A DNA stretch of 10,236 nt from Chloroflexota bacterium. Its GTDB lineage: Bacteria; Chloroflexota; Anaerolineae; Ardenticatenales; Ardenticatenaceae. Where the stretch lies: assembly GCA_003520455.1 (NCBI GenBank), contig DOUV01000560.1, forward strand, positions 1 through 10,236, given 5' to 3'. Below, one piece after another: positions 1 to 7,131 of this stretch; within the stretch, counting starts at the first letter, position 1, and every line of letters starts with the position of its first letter. Position numbers and translations under genes: made by a program. A model generated the notes under the pieces. That model had not been told where the DNA came from. It was given only the letters and a program-made list of their open reading frames with translations, and did not search any database.

Positions 1-717
1 CAGCACCCCGGCCTGGCGCATGCCACCTCCGAGCTGCTTGCGCGCCCGGCGGGCCTCACGCACGAAGACGGCCGAACCGACGACCAGCGACCCGACCGGC
101 GCAGACAATCCCTTGCTCAGGCAGACCGAAAGCGAGTCGAATGGCGCCGCGACCGCCGCCGGGCTCTCCCCCAGGAAGACAGCGGCATTCCACAGCCGGG
201 CCCCATCGCAGTGGAGCGCAATGCCATGTTCGTCGCAGATCGCACGGGCGCTGGCAATGTAGTCCAGGGGAAGCACGGTGCCGCCCGCGCGGTTGTGCGT
301 GTTCTCGAGCGCCAGCAGCTTCGTGCGCGGATGGTGGACGTTCTCGCTGCGAATCGCGTCGCGTACCTGTTCGAGGTCGAGGGTACCCTCAGATTGGTTC
401 GGGAGCACCCGCGGATGGATGCCGCCGACCGCCGCCGACCCACCCGCCTCGAAGAGATAGGTGTGGGCGCGATCCCCCATGATCACCTCATCACCACGGC
501 CGCAGTGGGTCAGCAGGCAGACGAGGTTCCCCATGGTCCCACTGGGGACGAACAGAGCGGCCTCTTTGCCAAGCATCTCGGCCGCCAGCGCCTCGAGGCG
601 ATTGACGGTGGGGTCCTCGCCATAGACATCGTCGCCAACCTCGGCCTTTGCCATGGCCTGGCGCATGGCGGGCGTCGGAAACGTCACAGTATCCGAACGG
701 AGATCAATTGGAGTCAT
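1..717 (-). CDS. ltaE: Low-specificity L-threonine aldolase, partial (C-terminus beyond the left edge)
   Basis: A PLP-dependent fold-type I enzyme that cleaves L-threonine or L-allo-threonine, and often other beta-hydroxy amino acids, to glycine and an aldehyde in the cytoplasm. The 239 visible residues start with the family signature [19 protein letters not shown], followed by [15 protein letters not shown] (28-42). The cofactor-stacking region HTYLFEAGG is at 85-93, ENTHNRAGG at 138-146, and the PLP-site Asp171 and Arg174 lie in [10 protein letters not shown]. The Schiff-base lysine is Lys202 in [12 protein letters not shown]. Family members are about 330-345 residues, so roughly 100 C-terminal residues are missing at the edge. 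The ATG at 717 follows an AGAGGGG ribosome binding site five bases upstream (723-729). It starts 28 nt after the amidohydrolase stop, which suggests it is the distal gene of the operon. Family assignment is firm; the real substrate is unknown. Confidence 0.93.
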   Translation of the reverse strand, partial: MTPIDLRSDTVTFPTPAMRQAMAKAEVGDDVYGEDPTVNRLEALAAEMLGKEAALFVPSGTMGNLVCLLTHCGRGDEVIMGDRAHTYLFEAGGSAAVGGIHPRVLPNQSEGTLDLEQVRDAIRSENVHHPRTKLLALENTHNRAGGTVLPLDYIASARAICDEHGIALHCDGARLWNAAVFLGESPAAVAAPFDSLSVCLSKGLSAPVGSLVVGSAVFVREARRARKQLGGGMRQAGVL

Positions 718-745
718 CAGTTCCCCTCTTACAGAAATCCTGCTT

Positions 746-1876
746 CTACTGCCAGTACAACTGCGCTGCGTTGCGCCATAGGATCATCTCGGCCATCTCC
801 ATTGCCATCGAATCATCGATCAGGCCGTCCGCGATATACTCCTCGAGCACCGCAGCCAGAGTACGGCGCCCAAGCCTGGCACCCAGCCAGTAGAGTTCGG
901 GAATGTGGAAGGCATCCGAGCTGTATAGGACCTTGCTTGCGGGCGCCAACCCCAGCAGCCCGCGCACCACAGCCCGTCCATCGCCCGCCACGAATGGGAT
1001 CGCCAGTCCAAAGTCGGCGTAGACGTTCGGGTAGACCGCGGCCAGGTAGCCGAGGGTGCGCGCGTAGGGGTACGACGCGTGCAGGAGCACGATCCTGGCA
1101 CCGCGGTAGCGGTCATCATGCAAGATCAGGCGCATCAGGGCCGGATTCACCTTCGCCAGATCTTGATCGGGATCGCCGAAGCCGGTGTGGAACTGGATCG
1201 GAAAGTCCTGCCGGTGCGCCTGCTCGACCGCCGCGACGATGAGAAAATCCAGTAAGGGCTTGGACGCGACCCGCACCTTCCCCTCGCGCCGGGCCTGCTC
1301 TTTGAGTTCCACGAACGCGGCCTGGGCCGCCGCCCGCGTCGTCGGCTGGAGATGGAGGCCGCTGCGGTAGGCGATGATCGATTTGAGCGCGACGTAGCCG
1401 GCGCCCCGCAGATCGCCGAGGGCCTGCAGGTACGCAGCATAGAGACTATCGAAATCGGGCGACTCGAGGATGAGCCGCTCGATCAGCGACTCGAGGCGCA
1501 GGATTGGCTCGACCCGGCAGGGCACGAGCGCCTCGAGCGCGGCGTGATCGTAGGTTTCGCCGCTGGAATAGCCGTAATCGACCAACCAGGCGCGGATGTT
1601 GGCGTCGGCGACGATGCTCCGGACGAGTTCGTCCAGGCCCAGGGCATTGCGCCGCTCGAGAATCGCCTCGGCGCGCGGCTCACACTGAAAGAAAACCGCC
1701 AACGCCCGGAGTGCCCACTGGTAGAAGAGCGTGTAGGGCACGTGATCGCGGGCGATCTCCGGGTAGTACGACTCTGTGAAGAAGCGGCGATACGCCTCCT
1801 CATGACGCGGCTGTTCGCGCAAGAGCGAGTGACAGTGATGGTCAATGATCGGGATGGATGTGAGATCGAGCGGCAT
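746..1876 (-). CDS. Amidohydrolase-superfamily protein, FluG/NodGS N-domain type
   Basis: A 376-residue TIM-barrel metal-dependent hydrolase of the amidohydrolase-2 family. The N-terminal metal motif is IIDHHCH (His14 and His16). Later candidates are Lys165 in [15 protein letters not shown], His230 in [13 protein letters not shown], His266 in [17 protein letters not shown], and Asp321 in [18 protein letters not shown], matching the His-His-His-Asp pattern of the superfamily. The ending [18 protein letters not shown] is typical of the amidohydrolase half of fungal FluG and plant NodGS proteins, where this domain is fused to a glutamine-synthetase-like domain. Here the ligase is a separate gene 52 nt upstream. 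Hydrolysis of a gamma-glutamyl amide or related C-N bond is a reasonable inference but not shown. The ATG at 1876 has a modest AGGTG upstream. There is no signal peptide, so it is cytoplasmic. Family confidence is high, reaction confidence low. Confidence 0.85.
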   Translation of the reverse strand: MPLDLTSIPIIDHHCHSLLREQPRHEEAYRRFFTESYYPEIARDHVPYTLFYQWALRALAVFFQCEPRAEAILERRNALGLDELVRSIVADANIRAWLVDYGYSSGETYDHAALEALVPCRVEPILRLESLIERLILESPDFDSLYAAYLQALGDLRGAGYVALKSIIAYRSGLHLQPTTRAAAQAAFVELKEQARREGKVRVASKPLLDFLIVAAVEQAHRQDFPIQFHTGFGDPDQDLAKVNPALMRLILHDDRYRGARIVLLHASYPYARTLGYLAAVYPNVYADFGLAIPFVAGDGRAVVRGLLGLAPASKVLYSSDAFHIPELYWLGARLGRRTLAAVLEEYIADGLIDDSMAMEMAEMILWRNAAQLYWQ

Positions 1877-1928
1877 GGAGACACCTGTGGAGGCAGGAAC
1901 CGTTCAGGAATACGACGACGGTTCGACC

Positions 1929-3278
1929 TCAGAACTTGTAAAAATACTGTTGAAGCTCGAAGGTGGCGTCTTTGCCCTCGAACGCCGCGGCCTCGGCCCG
2001 CTTGACCAGGATGTATTCCCTGGCGAGTGGCGCCCCGAGGGCCGCGACCAGGACATCGTCGCGCTCCAGCTCGTCCAGCGCTGCGGCGAGCGTTGTGGGA
2101 TAGCGGCGGACACCGCGCCGGGCGAGTTCCTCCTCGCTGAGCGTGCCGGGGTCCTGGTCGACGGACGGCCCGGGTTCGAGTTCATGCTCGACACCGTCGA
2201 GGCCCGCCGCGATGAGCGCGCCCAGGGCGAGATAGGGATTACTGCTCGGGTCGCTGGCCTTCAACTCCATGTTCGTCGAGCCGGCCTCGTCGCCCCAGTA
2301 GCGCGTCGGCACGCGGACGCCCGCCTCGCGATTCTCCAGGCCCCACGCGGTGTAGGCCGAACTCCAGAAGTGCGGCTGCAGGCGGCGGAACGAGTTGACC
2401 GTGGGGGTGGTCAACGCGAGCAGCGCGGGCAGGTGCTTCACCACTCCCGCGATGAACTGGTAGGCCAGTGGACTCAACCCGAAGCGGTCGTCGGGATCCA
2501 GCAAGAGATTCCGGGTGTGGTCGGCGTTCCACGCACTCCAGTGGATGTGGGCGCCGTTGCCGGCCTCACTGGCGAAGGGCTTGGGCGCCAGTGAGGCGAC
2601 GAGCCCGTGCTGGGCCGCCACCGCCCGCACCGTCTGGCGGTAGGTGATCTGGTTGTCGGCGGCGCGGAGGGCGGGCGCGTGGCGGATGGAAAGTTCCTGC
2701 TGGCCGGGGCCGAGCTCCGGATAGTACTGCTCCACCACCAGCCCCTGGGCCGTCAGCGCGGAGACGATATCCTGCATCGTCTCCTCGGCCGCATCCATCC
2801 CGATCCCACTGAAGCAGAGACTGCGATCGAGCGGAACAAACCCGCCATCGGCCTTCTGCGCCAGATAGAACTCATTCTCGAAGACGGCATCGAGGGAGAT
2901 GCCCTGCTCCTGGACGCGCGCGATCATGCGCTTCAAGAATGAGCGCGGGTCGAGCTCCCATGGCGTGTGGTCAAGGGTGAGCATGTCGGCCATCATCTGC
3001 GCGCTGCGGGAGGCGTAGGGGAGCACGGTGAACGTGTCGGGGTCCGGGACGAGGCGAACCTCGCCGACCGGACCGTAGGTCGCGCCCGGTGCGAGGAAAT
3101 CCAGGTTGGTCATCGACATCATGCCCTTGACGAGCCCGATGCCGCTTTCCATGCGTTGGGCGAGGTGATCCACGTGGGTCGTCTTGCCGCGGATGATTCC
3201 GCCATTGTCGCAGTAGAGAAAGCGCACGAGTTGCACGCCTCGCTCTTTGGCTTGACGCACGATTTCGTCTGTTGTCAT
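1929..3278 (-). CDS. Glutamine-synthetase-like ligase 1 (probable gamma-glutamylamide synthetase)
   Basis: A 449-residue member of the GSI fold: N-terminal beta-grasp (about 15-100) and C-terminal ATP-grasp-like catalytic domain (about 110-449). Visible metal and ATP residues are Glu134/Glu136 (FENEFYLA), Glu188/Glu195 (PELGPGQQE) and His244 (GNGAHIHWSAW). Substrate-site arginines Arg299, Arg317 and Arg322 match Salmonella GlnA Arg321, 339 and 344, and Glu338 matches Glu357. Differences from true glutamine synthetase: Trp305 falls at the Glu327 position, no FDGSS (Asp50) loop is recognisable, Lys340 replaces Arg359, and there is no adenylylation Tyr397 motif. This favours ATP-dependent gamma-glutamylation of an amine over ammonia assimilation, as in PuuA, IpuC or actinobacterial GlnA3/GlnA4. 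It starts 65 nt after ligase 2 with a GAGGA site nine bases before the ATG. The amine is unknown. Confidence 0.88.
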   Translation of the reverse strand: MTTDEIVRQAKERGVQLVRFLYCDNGGIIRGKTTHVDHLAQRMESGIGLVKGMMSMTNLDFLAPGATYGPVGEVRLVPDPDTFTVLPYASRSAQMMADMLTLDHTPWELDPRSFLKRMIARVQEQGISLDAVFENEFYLAQKADGGFVPLDRSLCFSGIGMDAAEETMQDIVSALTAQGLVVEQYYPELGPGQQELSIRHAPALRAADNQITYRQTVRAVAAQHGLVASLAPKPFASEAGNGAHIHWSAWNADHTRNLLLDPDDRFGLSPLAYQFIAGVVKHLPALLALTTPTVNSFRRLQPHFWSSAYTAWGLENREAGVRVPTRYWGDEAGSTNMELKASDPSSNPYLALGALIAAGLDGVEHELEPGPSVDQDPGTLSEEELARRGVRRYPTTLAAALDELERDDVLVAALGAPLAREYILVKRAEAAAFEGKDATFELQQYFYKF

Positions 3279-3343
3279 CGCTGCTCGTCCTCACGATAAC
3301 AGGAGGGCCTGACGAATGGCAGGATCAGAGCGGGGACCACCCC

Positions 3344-4696
3344 TCACAAAAACTCGAAGTACTCACTCCGCTCCCACTCGTCCACGCGATTGTAGAACTC
3401 GGGCGTGCCGTAATCCTCGATCGCCGCATTGGCCTTGCCGATCTCGTGCCGCTTCACGGCGGTGAAGAGTTGGATGAATTCGGGCCCCAACATCTCTTTG
3501 AGGACCGGATCCTGGTCCAACGCGTCCAGGGCATCGTCCAACCGTGTCGGGAGGTCAGTCACGTCGCTCATCCCGTAGGCGACCCCGCTCACCGGGGCTG
3601 GTAGCTCCATCTTATTCTTCAAACCGTCGATCCCGGCCGCCACCGACGCTGCCATCAGGACGTAGGGATTCGACGCACCGCCACCGAGGCGATTTTCGAT
3701 GTGCGTGCTCTCGTCCCTGGTCGCCTTGACGCGCCAGCCAGTCGTGCGATTCTCGAAGCCCCAGGTCGCGTTCGTCGGGGCGAAGGAGTAGAGCCGGTAG
3801 CGCTTGGCGCAGTTGACGGTCGGCGCGGCGAGCGCGCTGAGGGCGGCCGCGTGGGCGATCTGGCCGGCGAGATAGTGACGGCAGATTTCGGAGATGCCGT
3901 CCTCGCACGACGTGTCCACGAAGACGTTTTTCCCCTCCTGCCACAACGACTGGTGATAGTGGCAGCCGTTGGCGCTGCGGTCGATGAAAGGCTTGGTCAT
4001 AAACGAGGCCATCATCCTGTGCTGCTGCGCGATCTCTTTGACTCCATTCTTGAAGGTGAAGGCGTTGTCAGCCGCCGTGATCCCCCACTCAGGCGCAAAA
4101 TTGATCTCCATCTGCCCGGGCCCGTACTCAGCATTGGACGTGATGATATCGACGCCAACGGCTTCCATTCCGCGCAAGATATCGTACACCAGGGCCTCAT
4201 TGAAGTTATTCCGCAGGGTCGCGAAGATTTGAATACCGGGGAAGGGCGGCTCGTGCGTCGCAGCGTCGACGAGGTAGAACTCGTATTCGAAACCGCTCAG
4301 CAGGCGGTAGCCCATCGCCTCGAGCTCGTCCAGCAGCTTTCTCGCGACCAGTCGCGGCGCGGCCATGGCCGGCCGGCCGTCGATGAAGGAGGGCTCGCAC
4401 AAGACGCGCCCGGTTTTGGTGGTCCACGGCACCAGATGAAACGTGTCGAGATCGGGCTTGATCCGGCTGTCGGGGAAGCCAAGCTCCTCGAGATAGCCGG
4501 TGCCTGGAGCGACGCCCGCCTGGGCGTCAAAGCCGAGTTGGCCCAGTAAGAAGTTCAGTCCCTGCTCGGCGAAGCGCTCAAAGTGCCGCGCCGGGACCGT
4601 CTTGGAGCGCGCGATGCCGTGGGTATCGCTCTGCTCGAAGCGGATGAATTCGACGTCGCCGGTTTGGATGAGGTCGCGGATGTCTGTCAGTTTCAT
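3344..4696 (-). CDS. Glutamine-synthetase-like ligase 2 (probable gamma-glutamylamide synthetase)
   Basis: A 450-residue GSI-fold ligase, clearly diverged from ligase 1. Metal and ATP residues are Glu137/Glu139 (FEYEFYLV), Glu190/Glu197 (NAEYGPGQMEI) and His246 (NGCHYHQSLW). Arg299, Arg317 and Arg322 match GlnA Arg321, 339 and 344; the HIENRLGGGASNPYV segment supplies Glu334 and Arg336 (GlnA Glu357 and Arg359). Phe305 occupies the Glu327 position, the FDGSS loop is not recognisable, and the adenylylation tyrosine motif is missing. The ENRL segment resembles PuuA-like enzymes. An upstream in-frame ATG at 4810 would run through the intergenic palindrome into the end of the previous gene. The ATG at 4696 is chosen because the GS beta-grasp begins at once (MKLTDIRDLIQ) and GGAG precedes it by seven bases. 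The specific amine and whether it pairs with ligase 1 are unknown. Confidence 0.88.
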   Translation of the reverse strand: MKLTDIRDLIQTGDVEFIRFEQSDTHGIARSKTVPARHFERFAEQGLNFLLGQLGFDAQAGVAPGTGYLEELGFPDSRIKPDLDTFHLVPWTTKTGRVLCEPSFIDGRPAMAAPRLVARKLLDELEAMGYRLLSGFEYEFYLVDAATHEPPFPGIQIFATLRNNFNEALVYDILRGMEAVGVDIITSNAEYGPGQMEINFAPEWGITAADNAFTFKNGVKEIAQQHRMMASFMTKPFIDRSANGCHYHQSLWQEGKNVFVDTSCEDGISEICRHYLAGQIAHAAALSALAAPTVNCAKRYRLYSFAPTNATWGFENRTTGWRVKATRDESTHIENRLGGGASNPYVLMAASVAAGIDGLKNKMELPAPVSGVAYGMSDVTDLPTRLDDALDALDQDPVLKEMLGPEFIQLFTAVKRHEIGKANAAIEDYGTPEFYNRVDEWERSEYFEFL

Positions 4697-4717
4697 AGCT
4701 GCACTCCAGGACGGCTT

Positions 4718-4753
4718 CGTCTGTCCCTCCCCCCACGGGAGGAGGGACAGACG
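4718..4753. repeat. Intergenic palindrome with 13-bp perfect arms
   Basis: CGTCTGTCCCTCC (4718-4730) is exactly the reverse complement of GGAGGGACAGACG (4741-4753), with a 10-nt loop. It fills much of the 73-nt gap between the binding-protein stop (4770) and the ligase 2 start (4696). Read through in the ligase 2 frame it gives SLLPWGEGQ-like residues, resembling the spurious LPxGEG peptides that come from dispersed palindromic repeats in many GC-rich genomes. No T-run follows on the minus strand, so it is not a standard intrinsic terminator. A REP-like element that stabilises the 3' end of the binding-protein mRNA, or a partial attenuator, is possible. The structure is certain; the role is inference. 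Confidence 0.8.
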
Positions 4754-4769
4754 ACGGATAGACGGTCGG

Positions 4770-5969
4770 TTACGGTGCTGGGACTTTCTCAGGAACGACT
4801 TCGGCGGCAAGGGTGAACTGACCGTTCTTGACGGCGATGATCGTCACGCCCTTCTGGGGCACATGGCTCTCCGGGCTGAAGGTGATGGAACCGGTGATGC
4901 CGGGGAAATTCTTGGTCTCCTCGATCGCCTTCTTGATCGCGGACGCGTCGGTCGAGCCGGCGCGCTTGATCGCATCCGCGATGAGGTACATCGTGTCGTA
5001 GCCGAGCGCGGCGAAGGCGTTCTCGGGATCGTGGTTGTACTCCGCCTTATAGGCCGCGATGAACTTCTTGATGCCCTCGGTGCCGCCGCTGGCGTCCATC
5101 AGGGCGTGGGTGGTGAAGAAGACATTCTCGGCCGCCGGGCCGGCCACGCTGACCAGGTCAGGCGTATCGTAGCCGTCGCCGCCGACGACCGGGCCGGTGA
5201 TACCGGCATCGCGGAACTGCTTGACGACCGGGCCGACGTTGTAGGGCATGGCCGAAATGAAGTAGAAGTCAGGCTGTTGCGGGAGAGCCTTGACCTTGGC
5301 GATCTGCGCCGAGAAGTCCGTGGCCTTGTCGTCGTACGAGTCCTCGAGGACGAGAGTCCCGCCAAGCTCGGTGAAGCGCGACTTGAAGTACTGGCCCAGC
5401 AAGGTCGTATACTCGACACCCTTGTCCCACAGCAGATAGGCCGTCTTGCCGTAGTTCTTGAAGCCATATTCAGCGCCCGCCGCCGCTTGCACGTTGTCGC
5501 CGAAGCAGGCCAGGAACATCGTGTTACCCACCTGAGTAGGGATCTTGGGGGAGGTGGCGCCGGCGGTGATGAACGGCAGGCCCGCCTTTTGGATCGTCGG
5601 CCCCGCGGCCAGCACCGAGTCGGTATCCGTGAAGCCAATCACCGCATCGACTTTGTCCTGCTCGACAAACTGCTTGGCCACCTGGGCCGTCACATCCATC
5701 TTGTACTGGCTATCGTGGATGATCAGGTCAACCTGCCGCCCGAGGACTCCCCCCGCGGTGTTGATCTCCTTGGCGGCCAGCTTCGCGCCGTTGGCCGCCG
5801 GCAGGTCCAGGGCCGATTCGTCGCCGGTGAGGGCGAAGCCGCCACCAATCTTGATCGGCCCGCCGGATGATCCGGAAGTACCGGTCTGGGGGGCCGCAGC
5901 GGGTTGCCCCGGGCAGCCCGTGAGCAACAACATCGCAATCACGGCAAGGGCGAAAACTCTGCTTTTCAT
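4770..5969 (-). CDS. Branched-chain amino acid-type ABC transporter solute-binding lipoprotein
   Basis: A 399-residue periplasmic-binding-protein-like domain (LivJ/LivK type, Peripla_BP_6 family) that captures the ligand outside the membrane for the LivHM permeases. The N-terminus is a lipoprotein signal: MKSR, hydrophobic FALAVIAMLLL, then lipobox LTGC with Cys19. A low-complexity linker (about 20-37, PAAAP, TGTSGSSGG) precedes the fold at IKIGGGFALTGD. Family landmarks are NGAKLAAKEINTAGGVLGR (60-78), VIGFTDTDSVLAAGP (110-124), LPFITAGATSPKI (131-143), then the second lobe with GKTAYLLWDKGVEY and ENAFAALGYDTMYLIADAI. The ATG at 5969 is chosen for the signal peptide and a strong GAGGAGAGG site; a longer in-frame reading would overlap livM. 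Family members bind Leu/Ile/Val, but also other amino acids, urea, amides and aromatic acids, so the ligand is open. It is fifth in the operon, after its permeases. Confidence 0.93.
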   Translation of the reverse strand: MKSRVFALAVIAMLLLTGCPGQPAAAPQTGTSGSSGGPIKIGGGFALTGDESALDLPAANGAKLAAKEINTAGGVLGRQVDLIIHDSQYKMDVTAQVAKQFVEQDKVDAVIGFTDTDSVLAAGPTIQKAGLPFITAGATSPKIPTQVGNTMFLACFGDNVQAAAGAEYGFKNYGKTAYLLWDKGVEYTTLLGQYFKSRFTELGGTLVLEDSYDDKATDFSAQIAKVKALPQQPDFYFISAMPYNVGPVVKQFRDAGITGPVVGGDGYDTPDLVSVAGPAAENVFFTTHALMDASGGTEGIKKFIAAYKAEYNHDPENAFAALGYDTMYLIADAIKRAGSTDASAIKKAIEETKNFPGITGSITFSPESHVPQKGVTIIAVKNGQFTLAAEVVPEKVPAP

Positions 5970-5973
5970 GGCC

Positions 5974-5991
5974 TCTCCTCGTTTCTCCTCG
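5974..5991 (-). promoter_or_regulatory. Duplicated Shine-Dalgarno sequence before the binding-protein gene
   Basis: On the minus strand CGAGGAGA occurs twice, at 5984-5991 and 5974-5981, separated by AA. The proximal copy puts its GGAG core about six bases before the ATG at 5969. The upstream copy is 10 bases farther and could act as a ribosome standby site. It fits the usual need for binding protein in excess over permease, but that role is inference. Confidence 0.55.
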
Positions 5992-6042
5992 CTAGGAAAC
6001 GTAGATGGACGACGCCAGAAGACACTCTGGACCACCCCATCT

Positions 6043-7131
6043 CTACAGGTGATCCTGAAGCGTCCCCGGCACACCTTCCTGAGCGGTATGCTCCGCCGAG
6101 ACTCGCGCCTCACCTCCCTCCCCAAAGAGCCGATCGAGGGCGACCTCGCGCTGGCCGAGGAGCCCCTCGCGGCGATAGATGATGATCAGGATAAAGATCA
6201 CCGCCAGGATGATCTGGCTCATCCCATAGAGCAGCGTGACATCCTCGATGCGCCGCAACGCTTCGGCGAGCGCGATGACGAGGATAGCGCCGATCACCGA
6301 CCCGCTGACCGAGCCCATCCCCCCGATCACGAGCATGGTGATCACCCGGAAGGTCAGGTCGAAGTAGAAGACCGTGGGCGAGAAAGAGGTGATAAAGTGC
6401 GCGTACAACGACCCTGCGACGGCAGTGAAAAATGCGCTGACGACGAAGGCCAGCAGACGCGGCGCCATCACGGCGATCCCGATCGACTGGGCAGCCCGGC
6501 GGTCCTCCCGCTGGGCGAACATCGCCCGCCCAAACGGTGATCGTTTCAGCCGCCAGACCACGTAGAGGGTGAGCAGCGTCCAGACCCATACCCACCATAG
6601 GTTCGTGTACGGAGTGACATTCGAGAAGGTGCGCGAGCCGCGCGTGAAGCTGTCGGCGTTGAAGAGAATGACGCGCACAATCACGAGAAAGCCGAGCGTC
6701 GCGACGGCGACGAAATGCCCCGACAACCGCATCAGCACGGCGCCGACGAGGAGCGCGACGAGGGAGACCAGCAGTGCGCCGATCAGGGTTGCCATCAGAA
6801 AGCCGAGCGGAAACGGGCCGAGGTGAAAGTCGAAGTGGACCCCCGCGAGCCAGGCCGGCAGGTTGGGCAGGTAGTCGTGCTTCTCGCGCAAGGGGAGGGT
6901 GAGAATTGCCGCAACATAGGCTCCCAAAGCCATGAAGCCGATATGCCCCAGAGAGAAGACGCCGGTGAAACCGCTCGCCAGGTTCAGGCTGAGGACCAGG
7001 ATCATGAAGATCCCCAGGTTGATGAACAGCCCCTGCCAAAATGCGAGGCCCGACGCCTCCAGAAGCGTCAGGACGGTCGCCAGCGCCAGCATGGCAACGA
7101 GTGGCCCGGCAGCCCGGTGTGCCTCTCTCAT
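6043..7131 (-). CDS. livM: Branched-chain amino acid-type ABC transporter permease LivM
   Basis: A 362-residue inner-membrane permease with about eight to ten hydrophobic segments. These include residues 10-30, 33-52, 60-80, 110-135, 138-157, 178-193, 225-247, 263-288 and 300-319. Diagnostic motifs are LNLASGFTGVFSLGHIGFMALGAYVAA (49-75) and the cytoplasmic coupling loop GRAMFAQREDRRAAQSIGI (201-219), the LivM version of the EAA loop that contacts the ATPases. FRVITMLVIGGMGSVSGSVIGA (261-282) and YRREGLLG (319-326) follow. A hydrophilic tail of about 30 residues after residue 333 is of no recognised type. The ATG overlaps the livH stop by four bases (ATGA), indicating translational coupling, and GAGGAG lies just before it. 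The binding-protein gene follows after 73 nt. Confidence 0.94.
   Translation of the reverse strand: MREAHRAAGPLVAMLALATVLTLLEASGLAFWQGLFINLGIFMILVLSLNLASGFTGVFSLGHIGFMALGAYVAAILTLPLREKHDYLPNLPAWLAGVHFDFHLGPFPLGFLMATLIGALLVSLVALLVGAVLMRLSGHFVAVATLGFLVIVRVILFNADSFTRGSRTFSNVTPYTNLWWVWVWTLLTLYVVWRLKRSPFGRAMFAQREDRRAAQSIGIAVMAPRLLAFVVSAFFTAVAGSLYAHFITSFSPTVFYFDLTFRVITMLVIGGMGSVSGSVIGAILVIALAEALRRIEDVTLLYGMSQIILAVIFILIIIYRREGLLGQREVALDRLFGEGGEARVSAEHTAQEGVPGTLQDHL

Noticed and set aside
211..1242. Plus-strand open frame of 343 codons
   Set aside because: It spans the antisense of the threonine aldolase and amidohydrolase genes and their junction, and its protein is low-complexity Arg/Pro/Ser without motifs.
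1929..4696. Ligases as ordinary nitrogen-assimilating glutamine synthetases (glnA)
   Set aside because: No recognisable FDGSS loop, aromatic residues at the Glu327 position, no adenylylation tyrosine motif, and a catabolic transporter context all argue against it.
4718..4753. Palindrome as a rho-independent terminator
   Set aside because: No run of T follows on the minus strand, and genes continue on the same strand with good ribosome binding sites.
4697..4810. 38-residue N-terminal extension of ligase 2
   Set aside because: It is encoded by the palindrome and the end of the binding-protein gene, has no family similarity, and the ATG at 4696 has its own ribosome binding site.
4500..5870. 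Long open frame (456 codons) on the plus strand opposite the binding protein and ligase 2
   Set aside because: It is antisense to two well-supported genes, has a composition rich in Arg, Gly and Asp typical of GC-rich shadows, and shows no domain.
5970..6125. 52-residue N-terminal extension of the binding protein
   Set aside because: It would overlap livM by more than 80 bases and bury the lipoprotein signal peptide; a strong ribosome binding site precedes the ATG at 5969.
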